NCBI GenBank assembly: GCA_938045585.1
Contig: CALIAU010000015.1
Location: 62,001 to 126,000 of the forward strand
From: an uncultured Saprospiraceae bacterium
Lineage (GTDB): Bacteria; Bacteroidota; Bacteroidia; Chitinophagales; Saprospiraceae
Direction: 5' to 3'
DNA: 64,000 nt
The notes under the pieces were generated by a model. It was not told where the DNA came from. It saw only the letters and a program-made list of their open reading frames with translations, and ran no database searches. Shown piece after piece: positions 45,690 to 55,109 of this stretch (position 1 is the stretch's first letter; each line of letters opens with the position of its first letter). The translations under genes and the position numbers were made by a program.

Positions 45690-47573
45690 TTAGAGTTGTT
45701 CAAGTTTTGAACTTGCCGCTTCCCAGGCCTCCATATGTTGCTCTATATCATTTTCGTGTTCCTTTATTTTCTTACTTAGAGGAACAAACTCATCAGAATT
45801 ATACACATTGGGATCTGCTAATTTAGTGTGTATATCTTTAATATTTGACTCTAGTGTATCTATTTTCTTTTCTAGATTAGAAATAAGCCGCGTGAGTTTT
45901 TTTCGTTCGTGATAGTTTTGATTTTTGCTGCCCGACTTTGCTTCTCCCTTTGCTTGGTTCATTTGAAGTTCCCTAAAGTCCATGCCTCTTTTCTCAAGAA
46001 CATAATCAATATCCCCTAAATACTCTTTCACCACTCCCTCTCTAAATTCGTAGGTTTTGCTTGAAAGACCAGATAGAAATTCTCTATCGTGCGAAACAAT
46101 GAGCAGAGTTCCTTTAAAGTCCATCAGAGCTGTCTTCAAAATATTCTTCGACATCATATCCAAATGATTGGTAGGCTCATCTAGGATCAAGAAGTTAAAG
46201 GTATTGCACATCATACAGGCCATGGCCAATCTCGATTTCTCCCCTCCCGATAAGACTGATACTTTTTTATCTACATCTTCGCCAGAAAACAAGAATGCGC
46301 CTAAGATGGAACGCAGTTTGGTTCTGTATTTTTCTTCACTCCTATTCTCTATTGTTTCGAGCACCGTTATAGATGTATCTAAGGCATCTGTTTGGTCTTG
46401 GGCAAAATAATAGGTAGTTACATTGGATCCAATTTCACATCCTCCCGAACTTTGTTGAATTTGATTGGCAATTATTTTTAGCAGGGTTGTTTTACCCATT
46501 CCATTCTGACCTATAAAGGCAATCTTTTCTTCCCGTTCAATAGTAAGATTTACATCGGAAAACACTAGATGTTCGCCATAGGATTTAGATACATTTTTTG
46601 TTGAAACGATTTCTCTGCCTGCTCTTAGCACCTCTCCCCAACGCAGATTAAAAGCGGAGAATTCACCATCATCATATTCAATAATTTCTTCCTTATCGAT
46701 TTGCTTTTGAATAGACTGTGCCATTTTAGCCTTTGTTGCTTTTGCTCTAAATCTATCCACTAATTTTTGGCGATCCTCTAATTTCTTTTTTTGATTTTCG
46801 GAAGATGATTTCAGTATGGCGTTTCGTTCTTCTTTCTCTTTGACAAACTTGGAATAGTTGCCTTGATAGATTTCTAGTTTGCCCTTATATAAGTCAAATA
46901 TTTGGGTCACCGTATTATCAAGGAAACGCTTATCGTGCGAAATTAAAATATAGGATCCTGTATATTTCTTAAGATAATTTTCAAACCAAATAATAGATTC
47001 TATATCTAAATGATTGGTAGGCTCATCTAATAAAATTAATTCATGCTTTGATAACAAGAGTTTAGCTAACTCAACACGCATTTTCCAACCACCACTAAAC
47101 TCTCCAATTTTTCGATCTAAGTCCGCATCCTTAAAACCTAAACCCTTAAGTACCAGTTCGATTTCTTTTTCTGGTTGTTCAATGTAACTTGAAACTTTTA
47201 CCTGTAGGTCATCGTACTCATTTAGTAGCTGCTCTGAATCTTTCTTAGCATCTGCTAAGTGTTTTTCTATCTCAACCAACTTGTCTTTCGCTGTGTAATA
47301 TTCTTCGTAGACTTTTTTAGTAGCCTTACGTACAGTTAGGCTATTGTCGCTTTCTAAAAACTGTTTGAGGTAGCCAATATTATATGTACCAGGTGTCGTG
47401 ATTGTTCCTTCTGTGGCCTTAATGTCCTTATTGATTATTTTGAACAGAGTCGTTTTGCCCGTTCCATTCCTCCCGACCAGGCCTATTTTTGCCTTATCAA
47501 ATATTTGAAAGTTAAGCTTTTCAAATAGCCTATCTGCACCAAAATAATGTGTAAGATTTTGGACCTGTAGCAT
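45690..47573 (-). CDS. ABC-F family ATPase (ribosome-associated)
   Basis: 627 residues with two complete ATP-binding cassettes. The first has 'GRNGTGKTTLFKI' Walker A, 'EFSGGWKMRVELAKLL' signature and 'LILLDEPTNHLD' Walker B; the second has 'GQNGMGKTTLLKI', 'LSGGEKSRLAMACMM' and 'FLILDEPTNHLD'. No membrane segment is present and a C-terminal coiled coil ('LTRLISNLEKKIDTLESNIKDI', about 560-600) is seen. These are ABC-F translation factors that act on the ribosome rather than transporting. Last gene of the folE-fabD-yqgE-ABC-F run, 1 bp after yqgE. Confidence 0.95.
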   Translation of the reverse strand: MLQVQNLTHYFGADRLFEKLNFQIFDKAKIGLVGRNGTGKTTLFKIINKDIKATEGTITTPGTYNIGYLKQFLESDNSLTVRKATKKVYEEYYTAKDKLVEIEKHLADAKKDSEQLLNEYDDLQVKVSSYIEQPEKEIELVLKGLGFKDADLDRKIGEFSGGWKMRVELAKLLLSKHELILLDEPTNHLDIESIIWFENYLKKYTGSYILISHDKRFLDNTVTQIFDLYKGKLEIYQGNYSKFVKEKEERNAILKSSSENQKKKLEDRQKLVDRFRAKATKAKMAQSIQKQIDKEEIIEYDDGEFSAFNLRWGEVLRAGREIVSTKNVSKSYGEHLVFSDVNLTIEREEKIAFIGQNGMGKTTLLKIIANQIQQSSGGCEIGSNVTTYYFAQDQTDALDTSITVLETIENRSEEKYRTKLRSILGAFLFSGEDVDKKVSVLSGGEKSRLAMACMMCNTFNFLILDEPTNHLDMMSKNILKTALMDFKGTLLIVSHDREFLSGLSSKTYEFREGVVKEYLGDIDYVLEKRGMDFRELQMNQAKGEAKSGSKNQNYHERKKLTRLISNLEKKIDTLESNIKDIHTKLADPNVYNSDEFVPLSKKIKEHENDIEQHMEAWEAASSKLEQL

Positions 47574-47574
47574 A

Positions 47575-48138
47575 TTAGTTTTGTCTTTGCCCGTCAGGGA
47601 TTTGGGCTATAACTGAATATATATCCCCTTTGTTAGCCAGTACCTTTGACCATAGAATACGTGTATTACTTCCAAAGATATAATTTGGGAAAAACTCTGA
47701 ACTCAACCACGAACCATGTTTGATTTCGTTAGCTAGCTGGCCTTCTGACCAACCGGTATATCCTACAAAGAAGCGTATATCTTTAGGTAATATTAATTTG
47801 GATTCAATTAGGAATTTTAGTTTCTCAAAATTTCCTCCCCAAAAGACACCCTTATCAATTTCAATACTTTCATCCAGGATGTCACCTACGGTATGAATAT
47901 AATGTAGTGTTTCTTGGGCAACAGGTCCTCCAAAGTAAATATTCGATTCTATTTCTGGAAAATCCTTAATTAGATCATTGATTTTTAAATCTGTTTTCTT
48001 ATTGACAACAAAACCTACGGTACCTTCTTTTTTATGATGATCACATAAAAGAATCACAGCTCGCTTAAAGTTAGGATCTAGCATAAATGGTTCAGCTATA
48101 AGCATACTCCCTTTTTCAACTGTGTAGCTTTTACTCAT
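47575..48138 (-). CDS. yqgE: YqgE/AlgH family protein
   Basis: 187 residues. 'GSMLIAEPFMLDPNFKRAVILLCDHHKKEGTVGFVVNK' (6-44) is the hallmark of YqgE/AlgH, followed by 'IYFGGPVAQETLHYIHTVGD' and 'RFFVGYTGWSEGQLANEIKHGSW', all in the family order and length. The molecular function of this widespread cytoplasmic family is unknown (AlgH affects alginate regulation in Pseudomonas). It sits between fabD (3-bp gap) and the ABC-F gene (1-bp gap), so it is part of the operon. Confidence 0.93.
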   Translation of the reverse strand: MSKSYTVEKGSMLIAEPFMLDPNFKRAVILLCDHHKKEGTVGFVVNKKTDLKINDLIKDFPEIESNIYFGGPVAQETLHYIHTVGDILDESIEIDKGVFWGGNFEKLKFLIESKLILPKDIRFFVGYTGWSEGQLANEIKHGSWLSSEFFPNYIFGSNTRILWSKVLANKGDIYSVIAQIPDGQRQN

Positions 48139-48141
48139 TGC

Positions 48142-49014
48142 TTAGACAAATTGTTCAATTTCTAAACTTCTATCAAATTTCCTAAAGAAACCTGAAAGCA
48201 CTTTGGCTCCCACCTCTACATATTGTTCTATACTATCATTCTTCATAGCTTCCATAGTCTTTGTCCATAAGACGGGTGCTGTCAATTGTGCTATGAGATT
48301 TGTTTTTATAAGATCAGGATCTGTTGTTCTTTGTGCAGTTACATTTTGATAGACTGCCATTTTTGGTGTTTTGAACTCTGTGTTCTCGATTGCATTCCGT
48401 AGGTCTAATTCTGCTGATTTCATAAACGGAGAATGGAAGGCTCCACTCACTTTTAATACAATTGCGCGACGCGCTCCTTTATCTAAAAATGTTTGCACAC
48501 TGTTTTCTATAGCCAGCTTACTACCTGATATGACTACCTGCCCCGGGCAATTAAAGTTGGCAGCAACTAGCTCATCTAATCCTGCACAAATTTCAATGAC
48601 CTGTTCGTCTTCCAAACCTAGAATTGCAGCCATAGTGGAATCTGCTTCTTCACAAGCACGTTGCATGGCCTGTGCGCGTTTAGATACGATGCTAAGCCCA
48701 TCAGTAAAGCTCAGGGTATCGTTTGCTACTAAGGCTGTAATTTCACCTAAGGAATGGCCTGCTACAGCTGTTATTTCCTCTTTGTTTACCTTATCTAAAA
48801 AACGAGAGTAGGAATACAAAAACACTGCGGGTTGGGTTACCTTGGTTGCTTTGAGATCATCCTCATTGCCATCTGACATAATACTTGCAATATCAAAGCC
48901 TAATATCTCATTCGCTTCGATAAGCAGCTTTTCATTTGCAGGATTTGTTTCGAGCATAGACTTTGCCATGCCAACAAACTGTGAACCCTGACCAGGAAAT
49001 AGACACGCCTTCAT
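48142..49014 (-). CDS. fabD: Malonyl-CoA:ACP transacylase
   Basis: 290 residues from the ATG at 49014; a frame starting at 49035 would add seven unlikely residues and overlap folE. 'FPGQGSQFVGMAKSM' at the start and the catalytic Ser88 in G-H-S-L-G-E (with the later His in 'VSGAFHSPFM') identify the transacylase. It loads malonyl units onto acyl carrier protein for fatty acid synthesis. The ATG lies 1 bp after the folE stop, so it is co-transcribed with folE upstream and yqgE downstream. Confidence 0.95.
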   Translation of the reverse strand: MKACLFPGQGSQFVGMAKSMLETNPANEKLLIEANEILGFDIASIMSDGNEDDLKATKVTQPAVFLYSYSRFLDKVNKEEITAVAGHSLGEITALVANDTLSFTDGLSIVSKRAQAMQRACEEADSTMAAILGLEDEQVIEICAGLDELVAANFNCPGQVVISGSKLAIENSVQTFLDKGARRAIVLKVSGAFHSPFMKSAELDLRNAIENTEFKTPKMAVYQNVTAQRTTDPDLIKTNLIAQLTAPVLWTKTMEAMKNDSIEQYVEVGAKVLSGFFRKFDRSLEIEQFV

Positions 49015-49015
49015 G

Positions 49016-49612
49016 TTATTTAAGATTTGCTCCAACTAGGTTAAGAAATTCTTGACGTGTTTCTACATTTTTAAACTGCCCTGTAAATGCAGAAGTTGTT
49101 GTAGATGAATTTTGCTTTTGAACACCTCGAATCATCATGCACATATGCGCAGCTTCAATAACAACAGCTACACCCAAAGGCTTTAGCGTCGTATCGAGAC
49201 ATTTTAGTATTTGATCCGTTAACCTTTCTTGCACCTGCAGTCTTCTAGAAAAGACTTCTACAATGCGCGGGATTTTGGATAAACCTACAATATATCCATT
49301 GGGAATGTAGGCGATATGTGCTTTTCCATAAAAGGGTAAAATATGGTGCTCACACATGGAATAGAGTTCGATATTTTTAACCAAGACCATTTCGCTATAA
49401 TCCTCCTTGAACATGGCTTTTTTAAGAATTTCTACTGGATCTTGATTGTAGCCCTTGGTAAGGAACTGAATCGCTTTAGCGGCCCGTTCAGGTGTTTTTT
49501 CCAGCCCTTCTCTGGTTTTATCTTCGCCCACGCCATCTAAAATAGAAGCATACTGCTCTTTTAGGGCCTTGGTGGTCTTTTCATCGTAGGATTCATCCAT
49601 TCTATAAGTCAT
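49016..49612 (-). CDS. folE: GTP cyclohydrolase I
   Basis: 198 residues. Zinc ligands are the Cys and second His of '[22 protein letters not shown]' and the Cys of '[21 protein letters not shown]', as in E. coli FolE (Cys110, His113, Cys181). '[22 protein letters not shown]' is the family signature. It opens GTP to dihydroneopterin triphosphate, the first step of folate or tetrahydrobiopterin synthesis. It is the first gene of the folE-fabD-yqgE-ABC-F operon. A TAACTTTG element on the minus strand at 49681-49688 could be its -7 box. Confidence 0.96.
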   Translation of the reverse strand: MTYRMDESYDEKTTKALKEQYASILDGVGEDKTREGLEKTPERAAKAIQFLTKGYNQDPVEILKKAMFKEDYSEMVLVKNIELYSMCEHHILPFYGKAHIAYIPNGYIVGLSKIPRIVEVFSRRLQVQERLTDQILKCLDTTLKPLGVAVVIEAAHMCMMIRGVQKQNSSTTTSAFTGQFKNVETRQEFLNLVGANLK

Positions 49613-49781
49613 ATCTCTCTTTTTTACTGTCTAAAAACTATACAATAGTAGTCTTGACTAGATTGTTCTAAATGAAGCAGCAAAGTTAATAATTTATCAA
49701 TCTTTGCCTTGCGTCTTTATATTTATCAGTTTGATAGAAAAATTTAGCAAATTAGGTACTTAGGCAGTATTTTGTGCATAA

Positions 49782-50831
49782 TTGGCTAGTTACGGTTCAA
49801 ATATCGCCTCTCGTATTCGGTCTTTGTTAGACGAAGACAAAAACTTGCATATTATATTCTGGTTACTACTCTATCTATTCCTAGTGATTATAGATTATAA
49901 CGAAGAATTTGTATACACTCTGGTAAAAGAACTTATTAACGTCATTTTCTTTGCCGCCATCGTCTATATTAACCTCTTATACATCATACCAAACTATCTC
50001 AGCAATAAGAGCATTTTCACTTATATTATAGTATTAGCGGTGACTGCTGCCATACTTACGCCCTTAAAGACCCTAGCTCTGTATCTGATAAGTTCTGGAG
50101 ACACCCAATTACAGAATAGCATCTTATCCAATATGGCCTATCTGTTTTTGTCTTCCTTGTTCATAGGTTCGTCCTCCACTATTTATCATATTGTAAGAGA
50201 TTGGTTGACGCAACAACAGGAGAAAAAAGAATTACAAAATAAGACTCTACAATCAGAATTACGGTTTTTAAAATCTCAAATCAATCCGCACTTTTTGTTT
50301 AACACCCTGAACAGTTTGTATGCCTTAACTCTAAAGAAATCAGACCAGGCTCCGGAGATTGTACTTAAACTATCCGAGATGATGCGTTACATGTTGTATG
50401 AATGCAATGAAAAAGAAGTTCCCCTTGTAAAGGAACTCAACTATATCAAAAATTATTTGGAATTAGAAAAGATCCGACATGGCTCTAAGTGCAAAATAGA
50501 CTTTGATGTCAATGGAAATTCTGACAATAAATATATTGCACCTTTGATGTTTATCCCCTTCATTGAAAACAGTTTTAAGCACGGATTAAATACTTCCTTA
50601 GACAAGGCCTACGTAGATATTAAAATTGACATCATTAATGATGAATTAAAGATGGAGATAGAAAACAGCAAGGTGCATGACGTACCTACACAGTATAATA
50701 AACGTAGTGGAGGTATTGGTCTAGTGAATATAAAACGACGATTAGAACTGCTATATCCAGGCAAGTATTTGCTTGATATAGATGATGATCCTAATAAATA
50801 TTTGGTTAATTTATCTATTCAATTAATATAA
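49782..50831 (+). CDS. LytS-type sensor histidine kinase
   Basis: 349 residues. Four membrane helices at about 22-38, 50-68, 79-103 and 117-136 precede a His-kinase domain: 'KSQINPHFLFNTLNSLYAL' (about 165-183; phosphoacceptor His170) and the N-box 'FIPFIENSFKHGL' with 'GGIGLVNIKRRLELLYPG'. This His_kinase class pairs with LytTR regulators and senses envelope or carbohydrate state. Start is TTG 49782: a TAA stop lies directly before it in frame and no ATG precedes the first membrane helix. It forms an operon with the LytTR regulator 9 bp downstream. Confidence 0.92.
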   Translation: MASYGSNIASRIRSLLDEDKNLHIIFWLLLYLFLVIIDYNEEFVYTLVKELINVIFFAAIVYINLLYIIPNYLSNKSIFTYIIVLAVTAAILTPLKTLALYLISSGDTQLQNSILSNMAYLFLSSLFIGSSSTIYHIVRDWLTQQQEKKELQNKTLQSELRFLKSQINPHFLFNTLNSLYALTLKKSDQAPEIVLKLSEMMRYMLYECNEKEVPLVKELNYIKNYLELEKIRHGSKCKIDFDVNGNSDNKYIAPLMFIPFIENSFKHGLNTSLDKAYVDIKIDIINDELKMEIENSKVHDVPTQYNKRSGGIGLVNIKRRLELLYPGKYLLDIDDDPNKYLVNLSIQLI

Positions 50832-50840
50832 AATAATTCT

Positions 50841-51557
50841 ATGCTAAACGTACTTATTGTTGATGATGAACCTCTAGCGATTGATATTCTGGAGTCTTAT
50901 ATTCAGAAAATTCCAGACCTTAACTTAATCGCAAAATGTTCTAATGCTATTGAGGCAAATGAAGCTTTAAATGCTAATAGTATCGATCTTATGTTTTTAG
51001 ATATTCAGATGCCGCAGCTGACTGGAATCGAACTTCTAAAAACCTTAACGAATCCTCCTTTAGTCATCTTTACTACTGCCTATTCTGAATATGCAGTTGA
51101 GGGTTTTGAATTAAATGCTGTAGACTATTTACTCAAGCCTATTTCGTTTGAACGCTTTTTTAAAGGAGTGAATAAGGCTATTGATAAATTCAAGTCCCAG
51201 TCTACTGAAATTAGCTTTGAGGGTGAAGAGCCGTTCTTCTTTGTAAAGGCCGATAAGAAACTTATCAAGGTGCGCTTTGATGATATTTTGTATGTAGAGG
51301 GGCTTAAGGATTATGTTATCATTCGACAAAAAGAAAGTCGGGTAATTACCTTACAAACTATGAAGTCTCTTGAAACCAAACTAAACAACACGGTATTTAA
51401 ACGCATCCATCGTTCCTATATCATTAATCTTACTAAGATCAATGCTATAGTTGGGAACATGGTAGAGATAACTGAAAAGGGACAGGCAAAGCATATTCCT
51501 ATAGGTAAAAACTATAGAGAAGAATTGTTGGAGATTGTAAATCAAAAGCGTTTATAA
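50841..51557 (+). CDS. LytTR-family response regulator
   Basis: 238 residues. The receiver domain (1-120) has Asp8-Asp9, the phosphoacceptor Asp54 in 'LMFLDIQMPQLTG' and the Lys of 'AVDYLLKPI'. The LytTR DNA-binding domain is at about 140-235 ('FFVKADKKLIKVRFDDILYVEGLKDYV', 'FKRIHRSYIINLTKINAI'). It is phosphorylated by the LytS-type kinase encoded just upstream and should bind DNA direct repeats to regulate transcription. Its stop codon is next to the probable start of the fructosamine-kinase gene. Confidence 0.94.
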   Translation: MLNVLIVDDEPLAIDILESYIQKIPDLNLIAKCSNAIEANEALNANSIDLMFLDIQMPQLTGIELLKTLTNPPLVIFTTAYSEYAVEGFELNAVDYLLKPISFERFFKGVNKAIDKFKSQSTEISFEGEEPFFFVKADKKLIKVRFDDILYVEGLKDYVIIRQKESRVITLQTMKSLETKLNNTVFKRIHRSYIINLTKINAIVGNMVEITEKGQAKHIPIGKNYREELLEIVNQKRL

Positions 51558-52414
51558 TTACAGAATCAAATCTAAACGCTCTATCCAAAATTGTAAATGA
51601 CACTATTGTTTCCTGCATACCAATTGCAGGAGGTGATAGTGCATCTGCCTTTCAATTAAGCACAAGTGATGCACATTATTTTCTAAAGCAAAGTTCTGCA
51701 CCCAATGCATTGGCCATGTTCGCTGCAGAATTCCAAAACTTAGAATATTTAGCGAAGCATAGTACATTTGCCATCCCCCGCCCTATATATTATGGACTCT
51801 TAGAAGAAGTTGGATCCATACTTCTGATGTGCTATCTCGATAAATCTGATAAGACAGATTTCAGAAACTTTGGAAGGACTTTGGCAAAGATGCATCATCG
51901 CAGTAATGTCAGCTATGGTTTTAGTTTTGATAATTTTATTGGGCGATTAGATCAATACAATACAGAAACTAAAAACTACTATACACATTATAGAGACTAT
52001 AGGATTGAGCCTCTCGTAGAAATGGGACATGCAGCGGGACTTTTGGATACTAGGGATAGGAATAGCTTTGACCGTTTTTACACAAGGCTACAAGAGCTCT
52101 TAGTCGAAGAAGCGCCAGCATTGATTCACGGTGATTTATGGAGTGGTAATTTTATGTTTATCCAGAGCGGTAATCCAGCCATTTTTGATCCTGCACTGTC
52201 TTACAGCAGTAGAGAATTTGATATTGCTATGATGCATTTGTTTGGTGGCTTCCCAGAAGAATGCTTTGATGCCTATCAGGAGATATTCCCTTTAGAAGCT
52301 GGATGGGAAGAACGTATGGAATATTTTCAACTCTACTACCTGCTTGTACATCTCTGTATGTTCGGCCGATCGTATCATGCACGGACAATGGAAATTCTAA
52401 GAAAATTTACTTGA
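51557..52414 (+). CDS. Fructosamine kinase family protein, non-standard start
   Basis: About 286 residues. The frame runs back from the visible TTG at 51710 to the preceding gene's stop. Those residues match the family: 'IPIAGGDSASAFQLSTSD', then 'HYFLKQSSAPNALAMFAAEF'. An in-frame stop at 51515 bounds it, and between there and 51710 I see no ATG, GTG or TTG in frame; ATT 51557 (or ATA 51554) gives the best N-terminus. 'LIHGDLWSGNFMF' (catalytic H-G-D) and 'FDIAMMHLFGGF' are the kinase motifs. The enzyme phosphorylates ketoamine-sugar adducts on proteins or small molecules. It follows the LytTR gene directly and ends 2 bp before the convergent T9SS gene. Confidence 0.85.
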   Translation: MTESNLNALSKIVNDTIVSCIPIAGGDSASAFQLSTSDAHYFLKQSSAPNALAMFAAEFQNLEYLAKHSTFAIPRPIYYGLLEEVGSILLMCYLDKSDKTDFRNFGRTLAKMHHRSNVSYGFSFDNFIGRLDQYNTETKNYYTHYRDYRIEPLVEMGHAAGLLDTRDRNSFDRFYTRLQELLVEEAPALIHGDLWSGNFMFIQSGNPAIFDPALSYSSREFDIAMMHLFGGFPEECFDAYQEIFPLEAGWEERMEYFQLYYLLVHLCMFGRSYHARTMEILRKFT

Positions 52415-52416
52415 TC

Positions 52417-54870
52417 CTACTTGTTGAAAAACTCAAACTTAGAAGTATAGGCATTCTCCTTGGTTACTACCTTAAGTAGATAGAGTCCAGGATTCTGCTC
52501 AACGTGCAGTTGGTAATACTGTGCGTCAATATTACGTACCTGTTGTAGGAGAACACCATTCAGGTTATATATTTCTATATGCTGAATATTCTCCTGATTA
52601 AGCAACTCAATATTCAATTCTGAGCTGGTTGGGTTCGGATATAAGAAGGTTGGATTCTTAGTCTCTTTCAGCTCTTCCTTCTCATCGTCTTTGCTTCTAA
52701 TTGGTACTTGAATACTTTGATCTTTCAGTTTTACTCTACGACCATTTGCATCTGATGCATAGACGTCGGTCAGATCAATACTTATTAATCGCTCTGCTCC
52801 CTCTTCCAGTCTAAATCCTTCTACCTCTTCTTCTACGATAAAGGAGAGAACAGCAACAATACCCTGTCCACTAGAATTTAATCCGGTCGTCTTGGTGATC
52901 GCCGTTTCAATTCTACCATCCATCGGTACTATTTGCAGATCAACAGTTGGATCATTATGATTCAACCAAGAAGATTTCAAATAGTGCATTTGCATACTAG
53001 AAGAGTCTGCAAGATCAGCGCTTACGTTAAGAGCAAAAGAAAAGGAATGTACATCAATAGCAGGGAATTCATCATTACCCGCAATGATATTTATATGAAG
53101 TACTTCGCCAGAGTCAACTGACTCTTCTTGTGTTTCTAACTCAATGATATAATCATCCGTAATAAGAGACTCATACTGTGAGTAAGATCTCATATTACCA
53201 TAGTTCTCTAAGATCGCGTCAATATCTTCCGCTGTTACTACACCATCTCCATTTGAATCAGAATGTATAGCATCATCTGAAGTATCCCCTGATTGACCAT
53301 ACCAGATACCGTGGTCGAGGTTCTCTTTTGTCGGTACGAGTTTACCTATATCAGCACCAATTTTTTGCAAATCGGCCAGACTCACCTTTCCGTCATTATT
53401 TGCGTCCCCTTCCCAGATACAATCATCTACACAAGGACAGACACCTGAAGAATCTTGAGAAGCCGTTACTGTAACAACTGTTCTTACCTGATGACAGGCA
53501 TTCGCTGCAGTACAATAGAAGACATCAAAGGCATCTTCTCCAACAAAACCTGGATTAGGCAAATAAACTATTTTGTTTAGTCCAGAGATAGTGTAACAAC
53601 TATCTTCTTCCGTTTCGCCCTCATCTAAAAGATTCAAGCTACCGTTTGAAGGGCCACTCAGTACCATCCAATCTGTTCCTTCTATAGGTACTTTGTAATC
53701 AATTACAAAAGGCGTATTTGCTAGACCTTCAAACTCGTAGGTATACCAGTTAAATGGTTGTTGGTCGTTTACTTCAATAGAAATATCCGCAGTATAATCT
53801 GTAAGACCATCTGAGGCTGTATAAAAGAAATTTTGTACACCATAGTAGCCTTCTGGTGGCAGGTAGGTGAACTCACCATCTCCTATGTATTCTAACTCTT
53901 CAGAGTAGTCAATTATAGTAAATTCTTTCAAGTCATTATCGTAGACATTGAAGCTAATCTCTGTATTTTTTGAAGTATAAAACTCATCATCCCGAATGAA
54001 TGAATTGTTATACGGTGTGTCATAGACTTTAACATATACTGTATAGTTAAAGCCAGCAGTATTGACAAACTGTAAAGAATCTAGTCCGCTAAAATTACTT
54101 TCTGGATTGTAGGTATAGGCATATTCATTGACTTGATCTATTGCACCACTTGTTGTGCCATAGTTATCATTCAGTGTATAACCGATGCCTGGAAGCGTAA
54201 AAGAAACGGAGGATTTATTTGTTGTGAATAATTGTTTGTCCTGATCAGCATCGATAACTGTGTTTGGAATTGCCACAACAACACTATTGCTGTGTGTTCC
54301 AAAGGTATCCATCACCAAATACTGTGTGTACATTTTGTCCTCCGAACTGAGAGCAAACAAATCAATCTCATCCACATTTGTCACTGCATCAACATCCTGC
54401 TCTAGAACAGTTCCTAATAACTCTAAGTCACCCGCAGTACTGTTGTCATTCGTTAGAACATCTACACTTAGTTCTGAATCAATCAAAACATAGTCACGTG
54501 TAGCTCCAACGATGGAAGCAACCGTGTTTAATTCTAATACGGTGTATTGTGGTTTAGGGATAAAGGAAATAGGTCCAGGTACATAGTACTCTACAGTGAA
54601 TGTTGCGTTCCCTGGCTGCATGCCTCCTGTGAAGATAAATTCGTACATCTCATCCCCTAGGAAGGTAGGTGCACTAATATCTCCCCAATCACTTGTTTGA
54701 TCAACAAATAAAAGTGTTGGACTGATAGTAGACTCTATGATAATGGATTCTTGGCCGCTAAAAGGAACCGTCACAGAAATGTGATCTGGATTCTCTTGTG
54801 CTACTAGACTTATAGGCAGACATATAAGCACAAAAAACAAACAATTAAGTAAGTTCTTTAAACGACTCAT
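52417..54870 (-). CDS. Secreted T9SS cargo protein with Ig-like and dockerin-like repeats, type A tail
   Basis: 817 residues. A signal peptide is present. About residues 130-500 hold repeated Ig/cadherin-like (VCBS-like, Big_9-like) domains with 'NDNSTAGDLELLGTVLE', 'LNDNYGTTSGAIDQV' and 'YFYTASDGLTDYTADISIEV'-type features. A calcium-binding dockerin-like segment follows (about 515-575): 'DANNDGKVSLADLQKIGADIG' and 'DSNGDGVVTAEDIDAILENYG'. A cohesin-like domain lies at about 590-720. The last 80 residues are the type A T9SS tail ('FLYPNPTSSELNIELLN', 'IEIYNLNGVLLQQV', 'GLYLLKVVTKENA'). It is a cell-surface adhesin or scaffold candidate. Confidence 0.88.
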   Translation of the reverse strand: MSRLKNLLNCLFFVLICLPISLVAQENPDHISVTVPFSGQESIIIESTISPTLLFVDQTSDWGDISAPTFLGDEMYEFIFTGGMQPGNATFTVEYYVPGPISFIPKPQYTVLELNTVASIVGATRDYVLIDSELSVDVLTNDNSTAGDLELLGTVLEQDVDAVTNVDEIDLFALSSEDKMYTQYLVMDTFGTHSNSVVVAIPNTVIDADQDKQLFTTNKSSVSFTLPGIGYTLNDNYGTTSGAIDQVNEYAYTYNPESNFSGLDSLQFVNTAGFNYTVYVKVYDTPYNNSFIRDDEFYTSKNTEISFNVYDNDLKEFTIIDYSEELEYIGDGEFTYLPPEGYYGVQNFFYTASDGLTDYTADISIEVNDQQPFNWYTYEFEGLANTPFVIDYKVPIEGTDWMVLSGPSNGSLNLLDEGETEEDSCYTISGLNKIVYLPNPGFVGEDAFDVFYCTAANACHQVRTVVTVTASQDSSGVCPCVDDCIWEGDANNDGKVSLADLQKIGADIGKLVPTKENLDHGIWYGQSGDTSDDAIHSDSNGDGVVTAEDIDAILENYGNMRSYSQYESLITDDYIIELETQEESVDSGEVLHINIIAGNDEFPAIDVHSFSFALNVSADLADSSSMQMHYLKSSWLNHNDPTVDLQIVPMDGRIETAITKTTGLNSSGQGIVAVLSFIVEEEVEGFRLEEGAERLISIDLTDVYASDANGRRVKLKDQSIQVPIRSKDDEKEELKETKNPTFLYPNPTSSELNIELLNQENIQHIEIYNLNGVLLQQVRNIDAQYYQLHVEQNPGLYLLKVVTKENAYTSKFEFFNK

Positions 54871-55109
54871 GATTAGTTTTGGTTAACCTAATGTAAAGAT
54901 GCAGAAAATAAATGAATTATTCATATACGAGCCTTAATATTATATAATTCGTTGAGATTCTTATATTTGGGTGTAGAATTAGCTGTATATAAAGCAGATA
55001 CATATTACGCTATAAGTAGATACGTTAGCTACACAATCGTAAATATTATGAATAATTTATATTTACATGTTTTTGATTATCAACTAAGTATAAATTAGTT
55101 AATTCTTTT

